Of a stretch of DNA of 64,000 bases, positions 9,070 to 17,123 are shown one piece after another. The notes beneath the pieces were generated by a model. It was not told the origin of the DNA. It worked only from the letters and a program-made list of their open reading frames with translations, and made no database searches. Position numbers and translations under genes: made by a program. How positions within the stretch are numbered: the first letter of the stretch is position 1; each line of letters begins with the position of its first letter. The stretch lies in NCBI RefSeq assembly GCF_000317835.1, contig NC_019789.1, positions 452,501 to 516,500 of the forward strand, written 5' to 3'. Origin of the DNA: Deinococcus peraridilitoris DSM 19664. GTDB taxonomy: Bacteria; Deinococcota; Deinococci; Deinococcales; Deinococcaceae.

Positions 9070-10833
9070 ATGTCAAATTCATTGCGCCCCACCCTGACGT
9101 TGATCGGCCTGACTGCCTTACTTGCCAGCTGCGGTACCAGCAGCCAGGCGCCTGCATCTCCGTCTGGCACCACTGCACCATCCGTGATCGGCGCCCTGGC
9201 GCTGCCGAGTGACGCGCACCCCATACAAGCGACCAGCGCCAGCAGCAGCAACGGTGACCACGCGGTGACCAGCAACGCCTGGGATGATCAGCTCAGCACC
9301 TGGTGGGGCGCCGACGGACTCGGAGAGTGGGTCCGCTTTGACCTTGGCAGCGAGAAAACCGTCGATGCCCTGTCCCTCGCCTGGTACCGTGGCGACCAGC
9401 GCACCGCCCGCTTTGACATCGAGCTTTCCAGAGACGGCGAAACCTGGAGCAAAGCCAGCGACAACACCAGCAGCAGTGGCCGCAGCCTTGACCTGGAGCG
9501 CTACAACATCAACGACCAGAAAGCCCGCTACGTTCGCGTCGTCAATCACGGCAACAGCGAAAACAGCGCGATTGGCATTACCGAAGTGGTCGTACACAGC
9601 GCCAGCAGCAACGGTGACGACAAGGGCAGAGACGACACCCCCAGCTCGAGCGGCCAGACGTACTACGTCGACTGCGACAACGGCAACGACAGCGACAATG
9701 GCAAAACCAGTGGTGAGGCATGGGCCAGCCTGCACAAAGTCAACCGCAGCGACCTTGATCCTGGCGACCGGTTGCTGCTGAAACGTGGCTGCAGCTGGGC
9801 GGGACCACTGAACGCCCACTGGAGCGGGAAAAGTGACGCCCGGATCGTCATCGACGCTTACGGCAGCGGAAACCTGCCGCTGATCCGCAATGGCCTGCCA
9901 GGCGCGATCACCATTCGCGGTTCGTACAAGACCATTCAGAACGTGCGCGTCACGGCCGACAAACCCGACTCGCGGGACACAGGACGCTGCAACGGTCCGG
10001 TCGGCTGGACCGTCGGATTCTCGTTCACGTCGGGAAGCCACCATAACACCGTGCAGAACAGCCAGGCTTCGGGTCTCACTGCAGGTGTGCATCTCGAAGA
10101 CGGCGCGACCAGCAACCGCGTTCTGCGCAACCGACTGACCGACAATACCGTGATGAGCAAGAACAACAACGACAACGGCAACAACGACAGCGGCGCGTGG
10201 GGTGTGCTGATCAACGGCGACAACAACGAGGTGGCCTACAACTACTTCGAAGGCAACACGGCCTGCAGCGAGGATTACGGGGTGGAAGGTGCGTCCCTGG
10301 AGCTGTATTACGCCAAGCGCAACTACTTTCACCACAACACCAGCATCAACGACACCACCTTCGCGGAGCTGGGCGGCTCACGTGACAACCGCAGCGAGTA
10401 CAACCGCTTCGAGTACAACGTATACGCTCCCCTGGACACGAACGGGCGCGGCGAAGCGCTGGTTGTGCGTGGCAGCGAAAGCAAGTGGGGCAGCAACCCC
10501 GGCACGGTGTTCAACAACAACACGGTCTTCAACAGCAACCTGGGCGTATTTTGCGGTGACGGCTGCAACGAAGGCATCCTGACGTTGAAGGACAACATCA
10601 TTGTCACCAGGCGGAACGCCAGCAAGGACACCGTGTGGACGGACGGCCCGATCAATGAAAGCGGCAACGTCTACTACCAGCTGGACGGCGAACGCAAGGT
10701 CACCATCAACGGGAAACGGATGAGCAGCTCCTCGATCTGGAGCGATCCCAGGATGCAAGAGCCCTGGGACCGTAAGTTCGAGTTGCGGTCGGACGCTCCA
10801 AAGCGGCTGGCGGGCGCTTTGCCCCTGCCCTGA
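9070..10833 (+). CDS. Lipoprotein: F5/8 type C (discoidin) domain plus right-handed beta-helix
   Basis: The 587-residue protein has lipobox LLASC at about residues 18-22, and GAGGAG precedes the ATG. Residues about 48-180 match a discoidin or galactose-binding fold: SNAWDDQLSTWWGADG, GEWVRFDLGSEKTVDALSLAW, ARYVRVV. From about residue 195 (TYYVDCDNGNDSDNG) begins a beta-helix of the kind found in polysaccharide lyases and NosD-like proteins, with DSGAWGVLINGDNNEVAYNYF-type coils. The N-terminal domain suggests carbohydrate binding at the cell surface and the helix either a lyase or a structural role. It lies just downstream of another beta-helix lipoprotein, so the two may act on the same envelope or exopolysaccharide; that is inference. 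Confidence 0.8.
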   Translation: MSNSLRPTLTLIGLTALLASCGTSSQAPASPSGTTAPSVIGALALPSDAHPIQATSASSSNGDHAVTSNAWDDQLSTWWGADGLGEWVRFDLGSEKTVDALSLAWYRGDQRTARFDIELSRDGETWSKASDNTSSSGRSLDLERYNINDQKARYVRVVNHGNSENSAIGITEVVVHSASSNGDDKGRDDTPSSSGQTYYVDCDNGNDSDNGKTSGEAWASLHKVNRSDLDPGDRLLLKRGCSWAGPLNAHWSGKSDARIVIDAYGSGNLPLIRNGLPGAITIRGSYKTIQNVRVTADKPDSRDTGRCNGPVGWTVGFSFTSGSHHNTVQNSQASGLTAGVHLEDGATSNRVLRNRLTDNTVMSKNNNDNGNNDSGAWGVLINGDNNEVAYNYFEGNTACSEDYGVEGASLELYYAKRNYFHHNTSINDTTFAELGGSRDNRSEYNRFEYNVYAPLDTNGRGEALVVRGSESKWGSNPGTVFNNNTVFNSNLGVFCGDGCNEGILTLKDNIIVTRRNASKDTVWTDGPINESGNVYYQLDGERKVTINGKRMSSSSIWSDPRMQEPWDRKFELRSDAPKRLAGALPLP

Positions 10834-10919
10834 GGCAGCCGTTCATCGCATTGATCGGAAAGTCACCCATGATCCGAAATGGGCCATCGTCTTAAAGCGG
10901 TTGTCGTGATGATTGAGGG

Positions 10920-11345
10920 ATGCGAGGGTACTCATTGGACTTGCGGGAGCGAATCGTGGCGGCGCACGAAGCAGGACAACCTGCAGCGCAAGTAGCGGAG
11001 ATGTTCGGGGTGGGAGAAGCGACGGTATGGCGCTCCCTACACCCACACCGACGGGGCGAGTCGCGCATAGGACGCAGCTCGCCCGGCAAACCTCACCTGA
11101 TGAAGCCGGAGCAACATGAGTTGTTCCGCCGTCAGGTGGAACAGCATCCCGACCGGACCCTGCAGGAACACGCAGACTTATAGGTCGAGCGGACCGGGGT
11201 GCGGGTGAGTTTCAAAACCATGGACCGGATGTTGGAACGTGTTGGCATCACGGGAAAAAAAGACCGTCCGCGCCTGCCGGCAGCAGGAACAGGAGCGCCA
11301 AGCCTTTCTTGAAGCCACCGCTGGACATTTGAGCAGAGTGTTCAA
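10920..11345 (+). pseudogene. IS630-family transposase remnant
   Basis: The start MRGYSLDLRERIVAAHEAG followed by AAQVAEMFGVGEATVWRSL is the helix-turn-helix end of an IS630 transposase. A TAG at 11181-11183 interrupts the frame; read through, it continues VERTGVRVSFKTMDRMLERVGIT. Near 11258 an A7 run shifts the frame to KKTVRACRQQEQERQAFLEA, as in family members that use a frameshift there. The match fades by about 11345, so the catalytic DDE part is missing. The copy is dead. Confidence 0.75.
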
Positions 11346-11381
11346 CGCGTACGTCGCGGTAGGGAAACAGCTGGTTCCACT

Positions 11382-11690
11382 TCAGTCTTGGCGGTCCTCG
11401 AGGTACTCGGTGAGGAGCCGCTCGATCAGCTCGCCGACAGTGATGCCTTCCAGCGCCGCCTGAGAAGCCGCAAGCCGTTTGAGCATTTTCGGCAAACGCA
11501 CGTTCAGCTGGTCGCGCGGTTGCTGCATTCGTCCCTCGCCACGTCCGACCGTGCGGAGCGTGGTGTCTGTCCCGTCCGGCAGGTGATTTCGCAGTTTTGG
11601 AGGCTGAAATTCACGCTCGGGGGGCTCAACTTGTGGTGGCACTTCTCTATAAGGAAGTGAAGCGAAGTGCTGGGTTTCGTCTTTGGTCAT
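11382..11690 (-). CDS. Ribbon-helix-helix domain protein
   Basis: A 102-residue protein. ATG 11690 is favoured over GTG 11693 because AAGGTGG sits seven bases ahead. The C-terminal half (DQLNVRLPKMLKRLAASQA, then GITVGELIERLLTEYLED) has the beta-strand plus two-helix pattern of CopG/Arc-type ribbon-helix-helix DNA-binding proteins, as found in plasmid copy control, partition accessories and antitoxins. The N-terminal half is disordered and Pro-rich. No toxin partner is next to it, so an antitoxin role is not supported. It may be a leftover of a plasmid maintenance region. Confidence 0.6.
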   Translation of the reverse strand: MTKDETQHFASLPYREVPPQVEPPEREFQPPKLRNHLPDGTDTTLRTVGRGEGRMQQPRDQLNVRLPKMLKRLAASQAALEGITVGELIERLLTEYLEDRQD

Positions 11691-11833
11691 CACACCACCT
11701 TGAGCGCCCTGCGTGTGGAGGTGGCTGGCACGGTGAAGGGCGCGTGTTGTTCAATGAGGTCATTCGTGAAGATCACGAGGCAGGGCACATAAGGTCCAGA
11801 AAACGATTGTCTCTGGGCGAGCGTTGCTGGGGG

Positions 11834-12208
11834 TTATCTGCGCGGACCAAGCGTGTTGCTTTGCGGGTTGCATGGGTCGCTGGTGGGCTGCGAATCACCT
11901 TTGACGGTCACGGAGCTGCCAGTGCCGCCTTTGCCTCCCCGACCGGCAGTACCATCAGCGCCTCTGTTTCCGACAGCTGAACGCCCATTCTGACCTTGAG
12001 CCGCTTTGCCATCACGGCCATCGCGACCTTTGCACACCACGATATTCACCACATGATTTCCGATCGGGCCACGGGGCTGCGTGTGATCGTCCTTTCGCCC
12101 AAGTGCGGAATGGTCGTGGTGCACCTGGCGCTGAACCGTGCAGCTGGGCTCAGGGAAGGTGAGCGGAGCCAATGCCAGGCAGATGATGGTCATCGTGAGC
12201 TCGATCAT
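11834..12208 (-). CDS. Small secreted collagen-like Gly-rich protein
   Basis: A 124-residue protein with a short hydrophobic N-terminus (MIELTMTIICLALAPL) that may act as a signal peptide. Residues about 62-100 have a glycine at every third position (GRDGRDGKAAQGQNGRSAVG and so on), a short collagen-like stretch. Upstream of the ATG is AAAGG. Cys residues at about 23, 59 and 113 are present. It lies 82 bases downstream of another Gly-rich secreted protein on the same strand and may share its transcript. Confidence 0.5.
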   Translation of the reverse strand: MIELTMTIICLALAPLTFPEPSCTVQRQVHHDHSALGRKDDHTQPRGPIGNHVVNIVVCKGRDGRDGKAAQGQNGRSAVGNRGADGTAGRGGKGGTGSSVTVKGDSQPTSDPCNPQSNTLGPRR

Positions 12209-12290
12209 CTTCGTCGCCTTTCGCGGGTCGCGGGTCTGCGCCGGAGCCGCTCAACAGGAGGCACCCGGCTCAATGCCCCGTCACCTGGCG

Positions 12291-12971
12291 CTACTTGCCG
12301 CCGTGACCGCCAGTCGCGTTGCCGCCATTTCCGCCGCTGCCGGACATGATGTGCTGGATGAAATTGCGGGCTGAGCCTGTGAACGAAGCGCTCGCGTCTC
12401 CACCGGCGCCGCCTTCACCGCCGTGCGCTTCGCCACCGTTGGCGTCTCCACCATTGTTGGTCGTGCCACCGTTGCCGCCGGTGGCGTCGCCACCGTTCCC
12501 ACCGTTGCCGCCGGTGACGATCTGGAGTACGTTGCGCGCGTCGCCGTGATAGGTTGCGTTCGCGTCTCCACCGGCGCCGCCTTCACCGCCGTGCGCTTCG
12601 CCGCCGTTGGCGTCTCCACCGTTGTTGGTCGTGCCACCGTTGCCGCCGGTGGCGTCGCCACCGTTCCCACCGTCGCCAGCGCAGGCGATCTGCATGATGT
12701 TGCGTGTTGGGCCATGGTACGAGGCTCTGGCGTACCCTGCTGGACCGCCGTCGCCGGCCGTGGCGTCTGCGCCATTGGCGTTTCCACTGTCGGTGACTCC
12801 GCCATTTCCGCCGGTGGCGTTGCCGCCGTGGCCGCCGTTACCGGAGCAGACGATCTGGACGACGTTGCCGCCCCGTTCCACGGTCATGACCGAGGTGGAT
12901 GCGGCGGCGAGCGGTGCGAGCAGAGCGAGGGTGAGCAGGGGCAGGAATGAACGGGTGATCGAGCGCTTCAT
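12291..12971 (-). CDS. Secreted Gly-rich protein with 56-residue repeats
   Basis: A 226-residue protein with signal peptide (MKRSITRSFLPLLTLALLAPLAAA) behind a strong AGGAG site. The mature part consists of about four units. Each starts with a short hydrophobic motif (NVVQIVCSG, NIMQIACAG, NVLQIVTGG, NFIQHIMSG) and continues with GNGGHGGNATGGNGG-type runs, a GGDANGGEAHGGEGG segment and an aromatic turn (ASYHG, ATYHG, ASFTG). Cysteines occur only in the first two units. It is paralogous to 2216-2983, which uses the same Gly motifs but adds acidic stretches. A matrix or surface-layer role is a guess; no family can be named. Confidence 0.75.
   Translation of the reverse strand: MKRSITRSFLPLLTLALLAPLAAASTSVMTVERGGNVVQIVCSGNGGHGGNATGGNGGVTDSGNANGADATAGDGGPAGYARASYHGPTRNIMQIACAGDGGNGGDATGGNGGTTNNGGDANGGEAHGGEGGAGGDANATYHGDARNVLQIVTGGNGGNGGDATGGNGGTTNNGGDANGGEAHGGEGGAGGDASASFTGSARNFIQHIMSGSGGNGGNATGGHGGK
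12394..12673. repeat. Two near-identical 112-bp direct repeats inside the Gly-rich gene
   Basis: Bases 12394-12505 and 12562-12673 differ at only two positions and are 168 bases (56 codons) apart. They encode two adjacent protein units. Such near-identity at the DNA level points to a recent duplication or ongoing homogenisation and predicts copy-number variation between strains. Confidence 0.85.
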
Positions 12972-13566
12972 TGAATCTCCTCCTGTCGAACGGTGGGGCC
13001 GGGGCGCCCGGGTGGGGCACGTTGTGGTATTCGTGCACGCGAGAAGGAAGTTATTCCCTCTTTAGTGTTCATCATAGTCAAGTCAGGTCTTTTGTTTATA
13101 AGTGTGCGATGTTGTATTATTCACGTCCGAAGTTCATAATAAAACATGATTTCAATTGGGGAGCCATCCCCAATTGAAATCATGCAGATCATCATTTTAC
13201 GGACACTAATGCTATAGACTCGAGGTGTATCCGCACCAGACCCCGCCGGAACCCCAGCAGGTCAGTCGGCTGACTTATCCAAGAGTAGTTCCCACCAGAA
13301 TGATGATTATCCCTCCGGCGTAAACGCACCTTCACGACCAAGCCCCCTCGTGGAGGCGACCACACAAACACAGCGAGCACCTTATTTCACCGACAAAGCG
13401 GAGAGGTCCCGAAGTGTGGTCGTGAAAGTTCGCAGCAGGATCAGGGCGTCGGAGCATGAAGCGGGTACTGGCAAGGAAGAACCATTTTAGGAGCGCTCCA
13501 CCAACCAACGTCCAGACAGAACGCGAGAGCCGGGCTCCCCTCACGAGGACAAACGATCTTCAGCGC
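12972..13566. other. Intergenic region with AT-rich promoter zone
   Basis: Bases 13055-13210 are AT-rich and carry a long perfect hairpin described separately. They likely contain the promoter of the leftward Gly-rich gene. Bases 13210-13566 are GC-rich and show no convincing gene; they precede the IS5 remnant and may be part of the decayed element. Confidence 0.4.
13145..13184. repeat. Perfect 18-bp inverted repeat
   Basis: The arms are CATGATTTCAATTGGGGA and its exact complement with loop GCCA. It is AT-rich, has no T-run and is not placed behind a gene, so it is less like a terminator than like an operator, a transposon end or a palindromic repeat. Confidence 0.7.
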
Positions 13567-13990
13567 CTACTTGCACCAGCGCTTCACCCACTCTTTCAGA
13601 CCGTGCTGGCAGCCCTGATCGGCCCACACCCGCTCAAGACGGGTAAGGCGCCGCTTGGCGTAGGCCAGCAGCAATGTCCCGCCGCTGCCATCCTGAATGT
13701 GAGCACTTGTGACCACGACGGCCAGCGCCAAGCCAAGGGTATCGACCAACACAGACCGTTTACGTCCACTGGTCTCTCTTGCGGCGTCTGCATCCCTGGG
13801 CACTGCGTGCGGAGCGCAGCGAACGGTCTGGGCGTCAAGCTGGGCCGCACTCGCCTCGGGTCTCGGTGTATGGCCTCACGGGTTTGACGCAGGCGCACGC
13901 TGTTCATGGCTTTCCAGCGACCATCACGTTCGAAGCGGCGGAGGCAGGCATAGACGATCTACCACTGGGAAGTGGTGGGTCGGGGAAGGG
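13567..13990 (-). pseudogene. IS5-family transposase remnant
   Basis: The frame at 13803-13567 reads RKRSVLVDTLGLALAVVV, then AKRRLTRLERVWADQGC, the typical core of IS5-group transposases around the second catalytic Asp. Upstream, in other frames, are SAAQLDAQTVR-like and YACLRRFERDGRWKAMN pieces (13990-13810), which correspond to the preceding part of the same protein. At least one frameshift (near 13820-13870) and a stop (near 13960) separate them. The C-terminal part after WVKRW is also missing, so the element is inactive. Confidence 0.7.
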
Positions 13991-14265
13991 CACCGGGCAA
14001 GGACACAAACTGCTTCGTGGCCTGCGCTGCCCAAGACAGGGACAGCCGTTGGCCGGAGCGCAGAAGACCGCGCGCATCACCTTGTGAAGGTCGACATTGC
14101 GAGGTCATCCACCCGGCGCCGCCGGCAACAACGGGTCGAGGCGTCTAAACGGCCATCTTGTCAGGTCACTGTGGTACCGCTCGCGATTCGCCCCTCAAAT
14201 GCTGTTCTGCGGGCGTCTCTTGACCGAACCAGTTCACAAACACGCACTGAGTTTCTCCGTCGCCT
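13991..14265. other. Spacer between IS5 remnant and TetR gene
   Basis: No gene is convincing here on either strand. It may hold further decayed transposase sequence, but nothing is recognisable. Confidence 0.3.
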
Positions 14266-14868
14266 TCACCCTTCAACGAGTTCGGGTTCAGGGGCAGGCA
14301 GGTTGCGGACACGCTCGCGCAGTCGCGTCAACTGCCGAGCGAACGTGTCCGGGTCACGCGTGGCGCTCGACACCGCGTAGGCTCCTTGAATGCCCGCGAA
14401 CAGCTCCTCCGCCAGCACGGCAGGATCCTCAACTGGCAAGGCTTGGAGTTGCCGCTCGAGCCACCCCTGGTACACGCGGACGCACTCAGCGGCCAAAGCC
14501 GCGACCGGGCTGCCGATCTTGTGCAGGTCCAATGACAGCGTCACCACCGGGCACCCGTACTGCACGGCAAGTTCGGCCTGCCCGGCGCAGGCGTCCAGGT
14601 AAGCCGTGATCCGCTCTCGTGGGTCGGGATTCACCTCAAACGACTGTAAGGCCGCGGTGAGGCAGCTTTCGGTGTCCGTGACAACGGCGAGCGCCAGGTC
14701 GTCCTTGGTGGGAAAGTAATAGTACACGTTGCCGAGCGGAACGCCGGCCTCCTGGGCGATGACCTTGAGGGTGCTTTGTGCGGCGCCCAGCTGGTAGTAG
14801 GAGCGGCGGGCGGCGCGGATCAGCCGGTCACGTTTCCCGACAGGTTCGGTGGTGATGTTGGTGTTCAT
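14266..14868 (-). CDS. TetR-family transcriptional regulator
   Basis: A 200-residue protein: KRDRLIRAARRSYYQLGAAQ and TLKVIAQEAGVPLGNVYYYF form the DNA-binding domain (residues about 10-57). The ligand domain includes QYGCPVVTLSLDL, similar to GCPYAALMLEL in the regulator at 1428-1994. It is divergent from the membrane protein gene at 15033, with a symmetric operator candidate at 14927-14959 between them, so autoregulation and control of that gene are likely. The effector is unknown. Confidence 0.9.
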   Translation of the reverse strand: MNTNITTEPVGKRDRLIRAARRSYYQLGAAQSTLKVIAQEAGVPLGNVYYYFPTKDDLALAVVTDTESCLTAALQSFEVNPDPRERITAYLDACAGQAELAVQYGCPVVTLSLDLHKIGSPVAALAAECVRVYQGWLERQLQALPVEDPAVLAEELFAGIQGAYAVSSATRDPDTFARQLTRLRERVRNLPAPEPELVEG

Positions 14869-14926
14869 GCGAAACCTCGGAGATAGCGCAAGGAGAGTGA
14901 AGGGCTGTTCAGGTGAGGCACTTATT

Positions 14927-14959
14927 ACTGAGTATAGGGCGTCCTACCCTGCGCTCAGT
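14927..14959. promoter_or_regulatory. Candidate TetR operator
   Basis: Two 13-base arms, ACTGAGTATAGGG and CCCTGCGCTCAGT, match as an inverted repeat at 10 of 13 positions around a 7-base centre. The site sits in the 164-base gap between the divergent TetR and membrane protein genes, where the promoters must be. Confidence 0.6.
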
Positions 14960-15032
14960 CAGCCAACTGAAGATCAACCCTAGACCAGCACCACGCCGCC
15001 TCCCTCGACTTGACAGGAAGAAAGGACCCGTT

Positions 15033-15509
15033 ATGAATTTCGAACTCCTGCCCGCCCTGCTCGCCGGACTGATCGCCGGGGCCATCATGGAAGGCCCCGT
15101 CTATCTCCAGAAAGCCCTGGGGCTGCCGGTCAAACAGAACATCCTGCGCACCTGGGGCCAGAACCTGCTCGGCATCAAGGGAGGAGCGGGGTACGTCGCC
15201 GGCTTCCTCTTCCACGAACTCATCGCGCTTGTCGCGGCCGTGCTGTACGCGCTGTTCTTCGACCTTGTCGGCGCGCAGCATCACCTCTGGCTGTGGGGAC
15301 TCCTCGGCGGCCTGATCCACTACCTGATTGCCGGACCGGTCGTCGCGAAGATCCCTTCCCTCGATCCCAGTACCGGGCGAATCGGCGCGCAGGGCTTTGC
15401 CTACAAGAACTACGGCGCGCTGGATGTCGTGACCTCCTTCATGGGGCACCTGATCTTCGGTCTCTCCACCGCCATCCTCTACGCACTGTTCCACTCAATG
15501 GGCGGCTGA
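15033..15509 (+). CDS. Small integral membrane protein under TetR control
   Basis: ATG 15033 is chosen because GGAAGAAAGGA lies ahead and the protein begins directly with a transmembrane stretch (MNFELLPALLAGLIAGAIME). The 158 residues contain about four membrane segments: near 5-25, 50-75, 85-105 and 130-155. The third loop has a conserved-looking GRIGAQGFAYKNYG. No transport or enzyme motif is visible. It resembles uncharacterised membrane proteins that sit beside TetR genes, but I cannot name the family. Confidence 0.75.
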   Translation: MNFELLPALLAGLIAGAIMEGPVYLQKALGLPVKQNILRTWGQNLLGIKGGAGYVAGFLFHELIALVAAVLYALFFDLVGAQHHLWLWGLLGGLIHYLIAGPVVAKIPSLDPSTGRIGAQGFAYKNYGALDVVTSFMGHLIFGLSTAILYALFHSMGG

Positions 15510-15671
15510 CCCTCGGGGCGGCGAACGTAAGCGCAAGCTGGAATCGCGCGTCCCTCAACGGCACCCGCAGGCGTCATCAGCAGCGTGAATGTCACCCTAC
15601 GAACACCGCGTCCACCCTTGAAGCGATCGCCTTTTGGGGCCCTCGACCCTGGGGGATCCACTGAGGTTCAA

Positions 15672-15818
15672 GTGCCCGATGACCCCGACAATCCGCCCGG
15701 CGAGCCGCGACAAGCGCGAGAAGAAGCCATTGAAAGCCGGGAACTGCAATGGATTTTTATCGTCATGGTGGTGCTGATGCTTCTGGGAGGCACCGCATGG
15801 TGGCTGATCAGCGCGTGA
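15672..15818 (+). CDS. Small single-pass membrane protein
   Basis: GTG 15672 gives 48 residues: a Pro/Asp-rich cytosolic part (VPDDPDNPPGEPRQ), a charged helix and one C-terminal transmembrane segment (WIFIVMVVLMLLGGTAWWLI). The frame is open from 15585, but its first 29 residues look non-coding. A GAGG lies ahead of the GTG. The combination resembles small tail-anchored hypothetical proteins of Deinococcus; no function is known. Confidence 0.5.
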   Translation: MPDDPDNPPGEPRQAREEAIESRELQWIFIVMVVLMLLGGTAWWLISA

Positions 15819-15874
15819 AGGAGCGAGGTCAGGCATGACCGGGTGCGTGAAGCAGTTCCTGACGCCCTTCACCC

Positions 15875-16054
15875 TTCGGCATTGGTTTGACGATGGCGCA
15901 GTTTATCGCCGGGTTGGCGTTTTCGTCGGATGCGCCGCTCAGCGCAGCGAAGCTGGGCATTCTGGGCGCGTCGGTGGTGCTTGGAAGGGGCCTGTGCGGC
16001 GGGAAGCGTGATGTGGCAGAGAGGAGAGTGGGTTGGTCTTTGGGTTGGCCGTGA
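15875..16054 (+). pseudogene. C-terminal remnant of an NhaA Na+/H+ antiporter
   Basis: The frame reads FGIGLTMAQFIAGLAF, then SAAKLGILGASVVLG, matching the penultimate part of NhaA (typically GIGFTxSLFIAxLAF ... AAKLGILxGS). Only about 40 matching residues remain; there is no start and no upstream membrane part. After the match comes about 20 codons of unrelated reading to a TGA. This is a truncated leftover. Confidence 0.65.
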
Positions 16055-16216
16055 GGTTTCTCACACAGTCAGTCAGTTGGCTAAGTGGGGTTTTACGCGA
16101 ATGACACGAAACAACGAGTTTCGCTCCCTACAGTGAAATTCCGGACGTCAGAAGTCACAACACAACCCAGGACCCGTCATGCACAGTGACGCCACGGAGA
16201 AAGCGAAAGGTACACC

Positions 16217-16639
16217 ATGAAATACCGAATGCTCTTGATCCTCTCGGCCCTCGCCTTTGGAGCGACCACCGCGCAAGCCACCGAATCATCCGAACCCGAC
16301 ATGAAGATGTGCATGAACATGGGGCACAAGATGGGGAACGGGCAGATGAAAGTGGAAGTCATGAACGCCAACGGGAAGACCATCTGCATTGCCAAGCCTG
16401 CCGAGATGAACCGTCAAGCCGGCAAGGGCGGCAACGGTGGCGGTGGTGGCGGTAACGGCGACGGTGGAAACGGCGACGACCGCAAGGACGACCGCAAGGA
16501 TGACCGCAAGGATGACCGCAAGGACGACCGGGGCGGCAACGGCGGTGGCCAGGGCGGCCAGAACGGCAACAATAATGGTGGCAACCAGGGCGGCCAGAAC
16601 GGGAACAACAACGGCGGTAAGAACGCCAAAGGCCGCTGA
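16217..16639 (+). CDS. Small secreted Met/Gly/Asp-rich protein
   Basis: A 140-residue protein with signal peptide (MKYRMLLILSALAFGATTAQA). The first mature segment (residues about 28-65) is rich in Met, Cys and His (MKMCMNMGHKMGNGQMK), a pattern that could bind Cu or Ag ions; two Cys are present (MCMNM and TICIA). Then follow Gly-Asn runs, four RKDD repeats and GGQGGQNGNNNGG repeats. AAAGG precedes the ATG and a terminator follows. It is loosely related in style to the Gly-rich proteins at 2216 and 12291. Metal binding is inference. Confidence 0.7.
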   Translation: MKYRMLLILSALAFGATTAQATESSEPDMKMCMNMGHKMGNGQMKVEVMNANGKTICIAKPAEMNRQAGKGGNGGGGGGNGDGGNGDDRKDDRKDDRKDDRKDDRGGNGGGQGGQNGNNNGGNQGGQNGNNNGGKNAKGR

Positions 16640-16681
16640 CCTGCACTCCCAGCCCATTCAGTAAGCCATTAATTCAATTTT

Positions 16682-16715
16682 GAAAGAATACCCGGGTCTT
16701 CCCGGGTATTCTTTC
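16682..16715 (+). terminator. Intrinsic terminator
   Basis: A perfect 15-bp stem (GAAAGAATACCCGGG) with loop TCTT lies 43 bases after the Met/Gly-rich gene. The 3' arm ends in TTCTTTCCTTC, a fairly T-rich tail. Confidence 0.9.
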
Positions 16716-16766
16716 CTTCTCACTCTTGACCCCACGGACGCTCCTCGATGAAAGGACCTACATCTG

Positions 16767-17123
16767 ATGCCCTCCCTCAAGATTGCCGTTGTCATTTTCG
16801 AAGACATCAAACGCGACAGCGGTCGCGTATACCGCGCGCTCATCACTGCCGAAGAGCTGATCGAGGCGGGTGAGGACGTGACGGTGGTGTTCGACGGGAG
16901 CGGCACGGAAAGCCTCGCGGCCGTACTCGACCCTGACAGCCGGTTGCACACCCTGTTCGAGCGGATCCGTCCCCACGTGCGTGGTGCGTGCAAGCACTGC
17001 GCCCGGTCCCACAGGGTGGCGGACGTGACGGAAGCGGCAGGGATTGCGCTGCTGAGCGAGTACAAGCAGCACGCCAGCCTCCCGGCGCTGGTCCGTGAAG
17101 GGTACACCGTATTGACGTTCTGA
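16767..17123 (+). CDS. DsrE-like family protein
   Basis: The 118 residues have the DsrE/DsrF-like alpha-beta fold pattern: KIAVVIFEDIKRDSGRVYRAL, a second strand DVTVVFDGSGT, a central helix HTLFERIRP, and the C-terminal VREGYTVLTF. Cys residues in RGACKHCARSH (about 71-76) could be the redox or sulfur-carrying site, although in true DsrE the active Cys is elsewhere. AAAGGA precedes the ATG. The gene is followed by msrB on the same strand with a 140-base gap. A role in sulfur relay or redox stress is inference. Confidence 0.75.
   Translation: MPSLKIAVVIFEDIKRDSGRVYRALITAEELIEAGEDVTVVFDGSGTESLAAVLDPDSRLHTLFERIRPHVRGACKHCARSHRVADVTEAAGIALLSEYKQHASLPALVREGYTVLTF

Noticed and set aside
9118..10335. 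405-codon minus-strand frame
   Set aside because: Antisense shadow of the discoidin/beta-helix lipoprotein; Val/Ala-rich and without start signals.
11382..11690. Antitoxin of a toxin-antitoxin pair
   Set aside because: The ribbon-helix-helix domain fits, but neither neighbour on the same strand looks like a toxin.
12291..12971. Regular repeats resembling a CRISPR array
   Set aside because: The repeats lie in frame within a coding gene, have no unique spacers of constant length and no cas genes are near.
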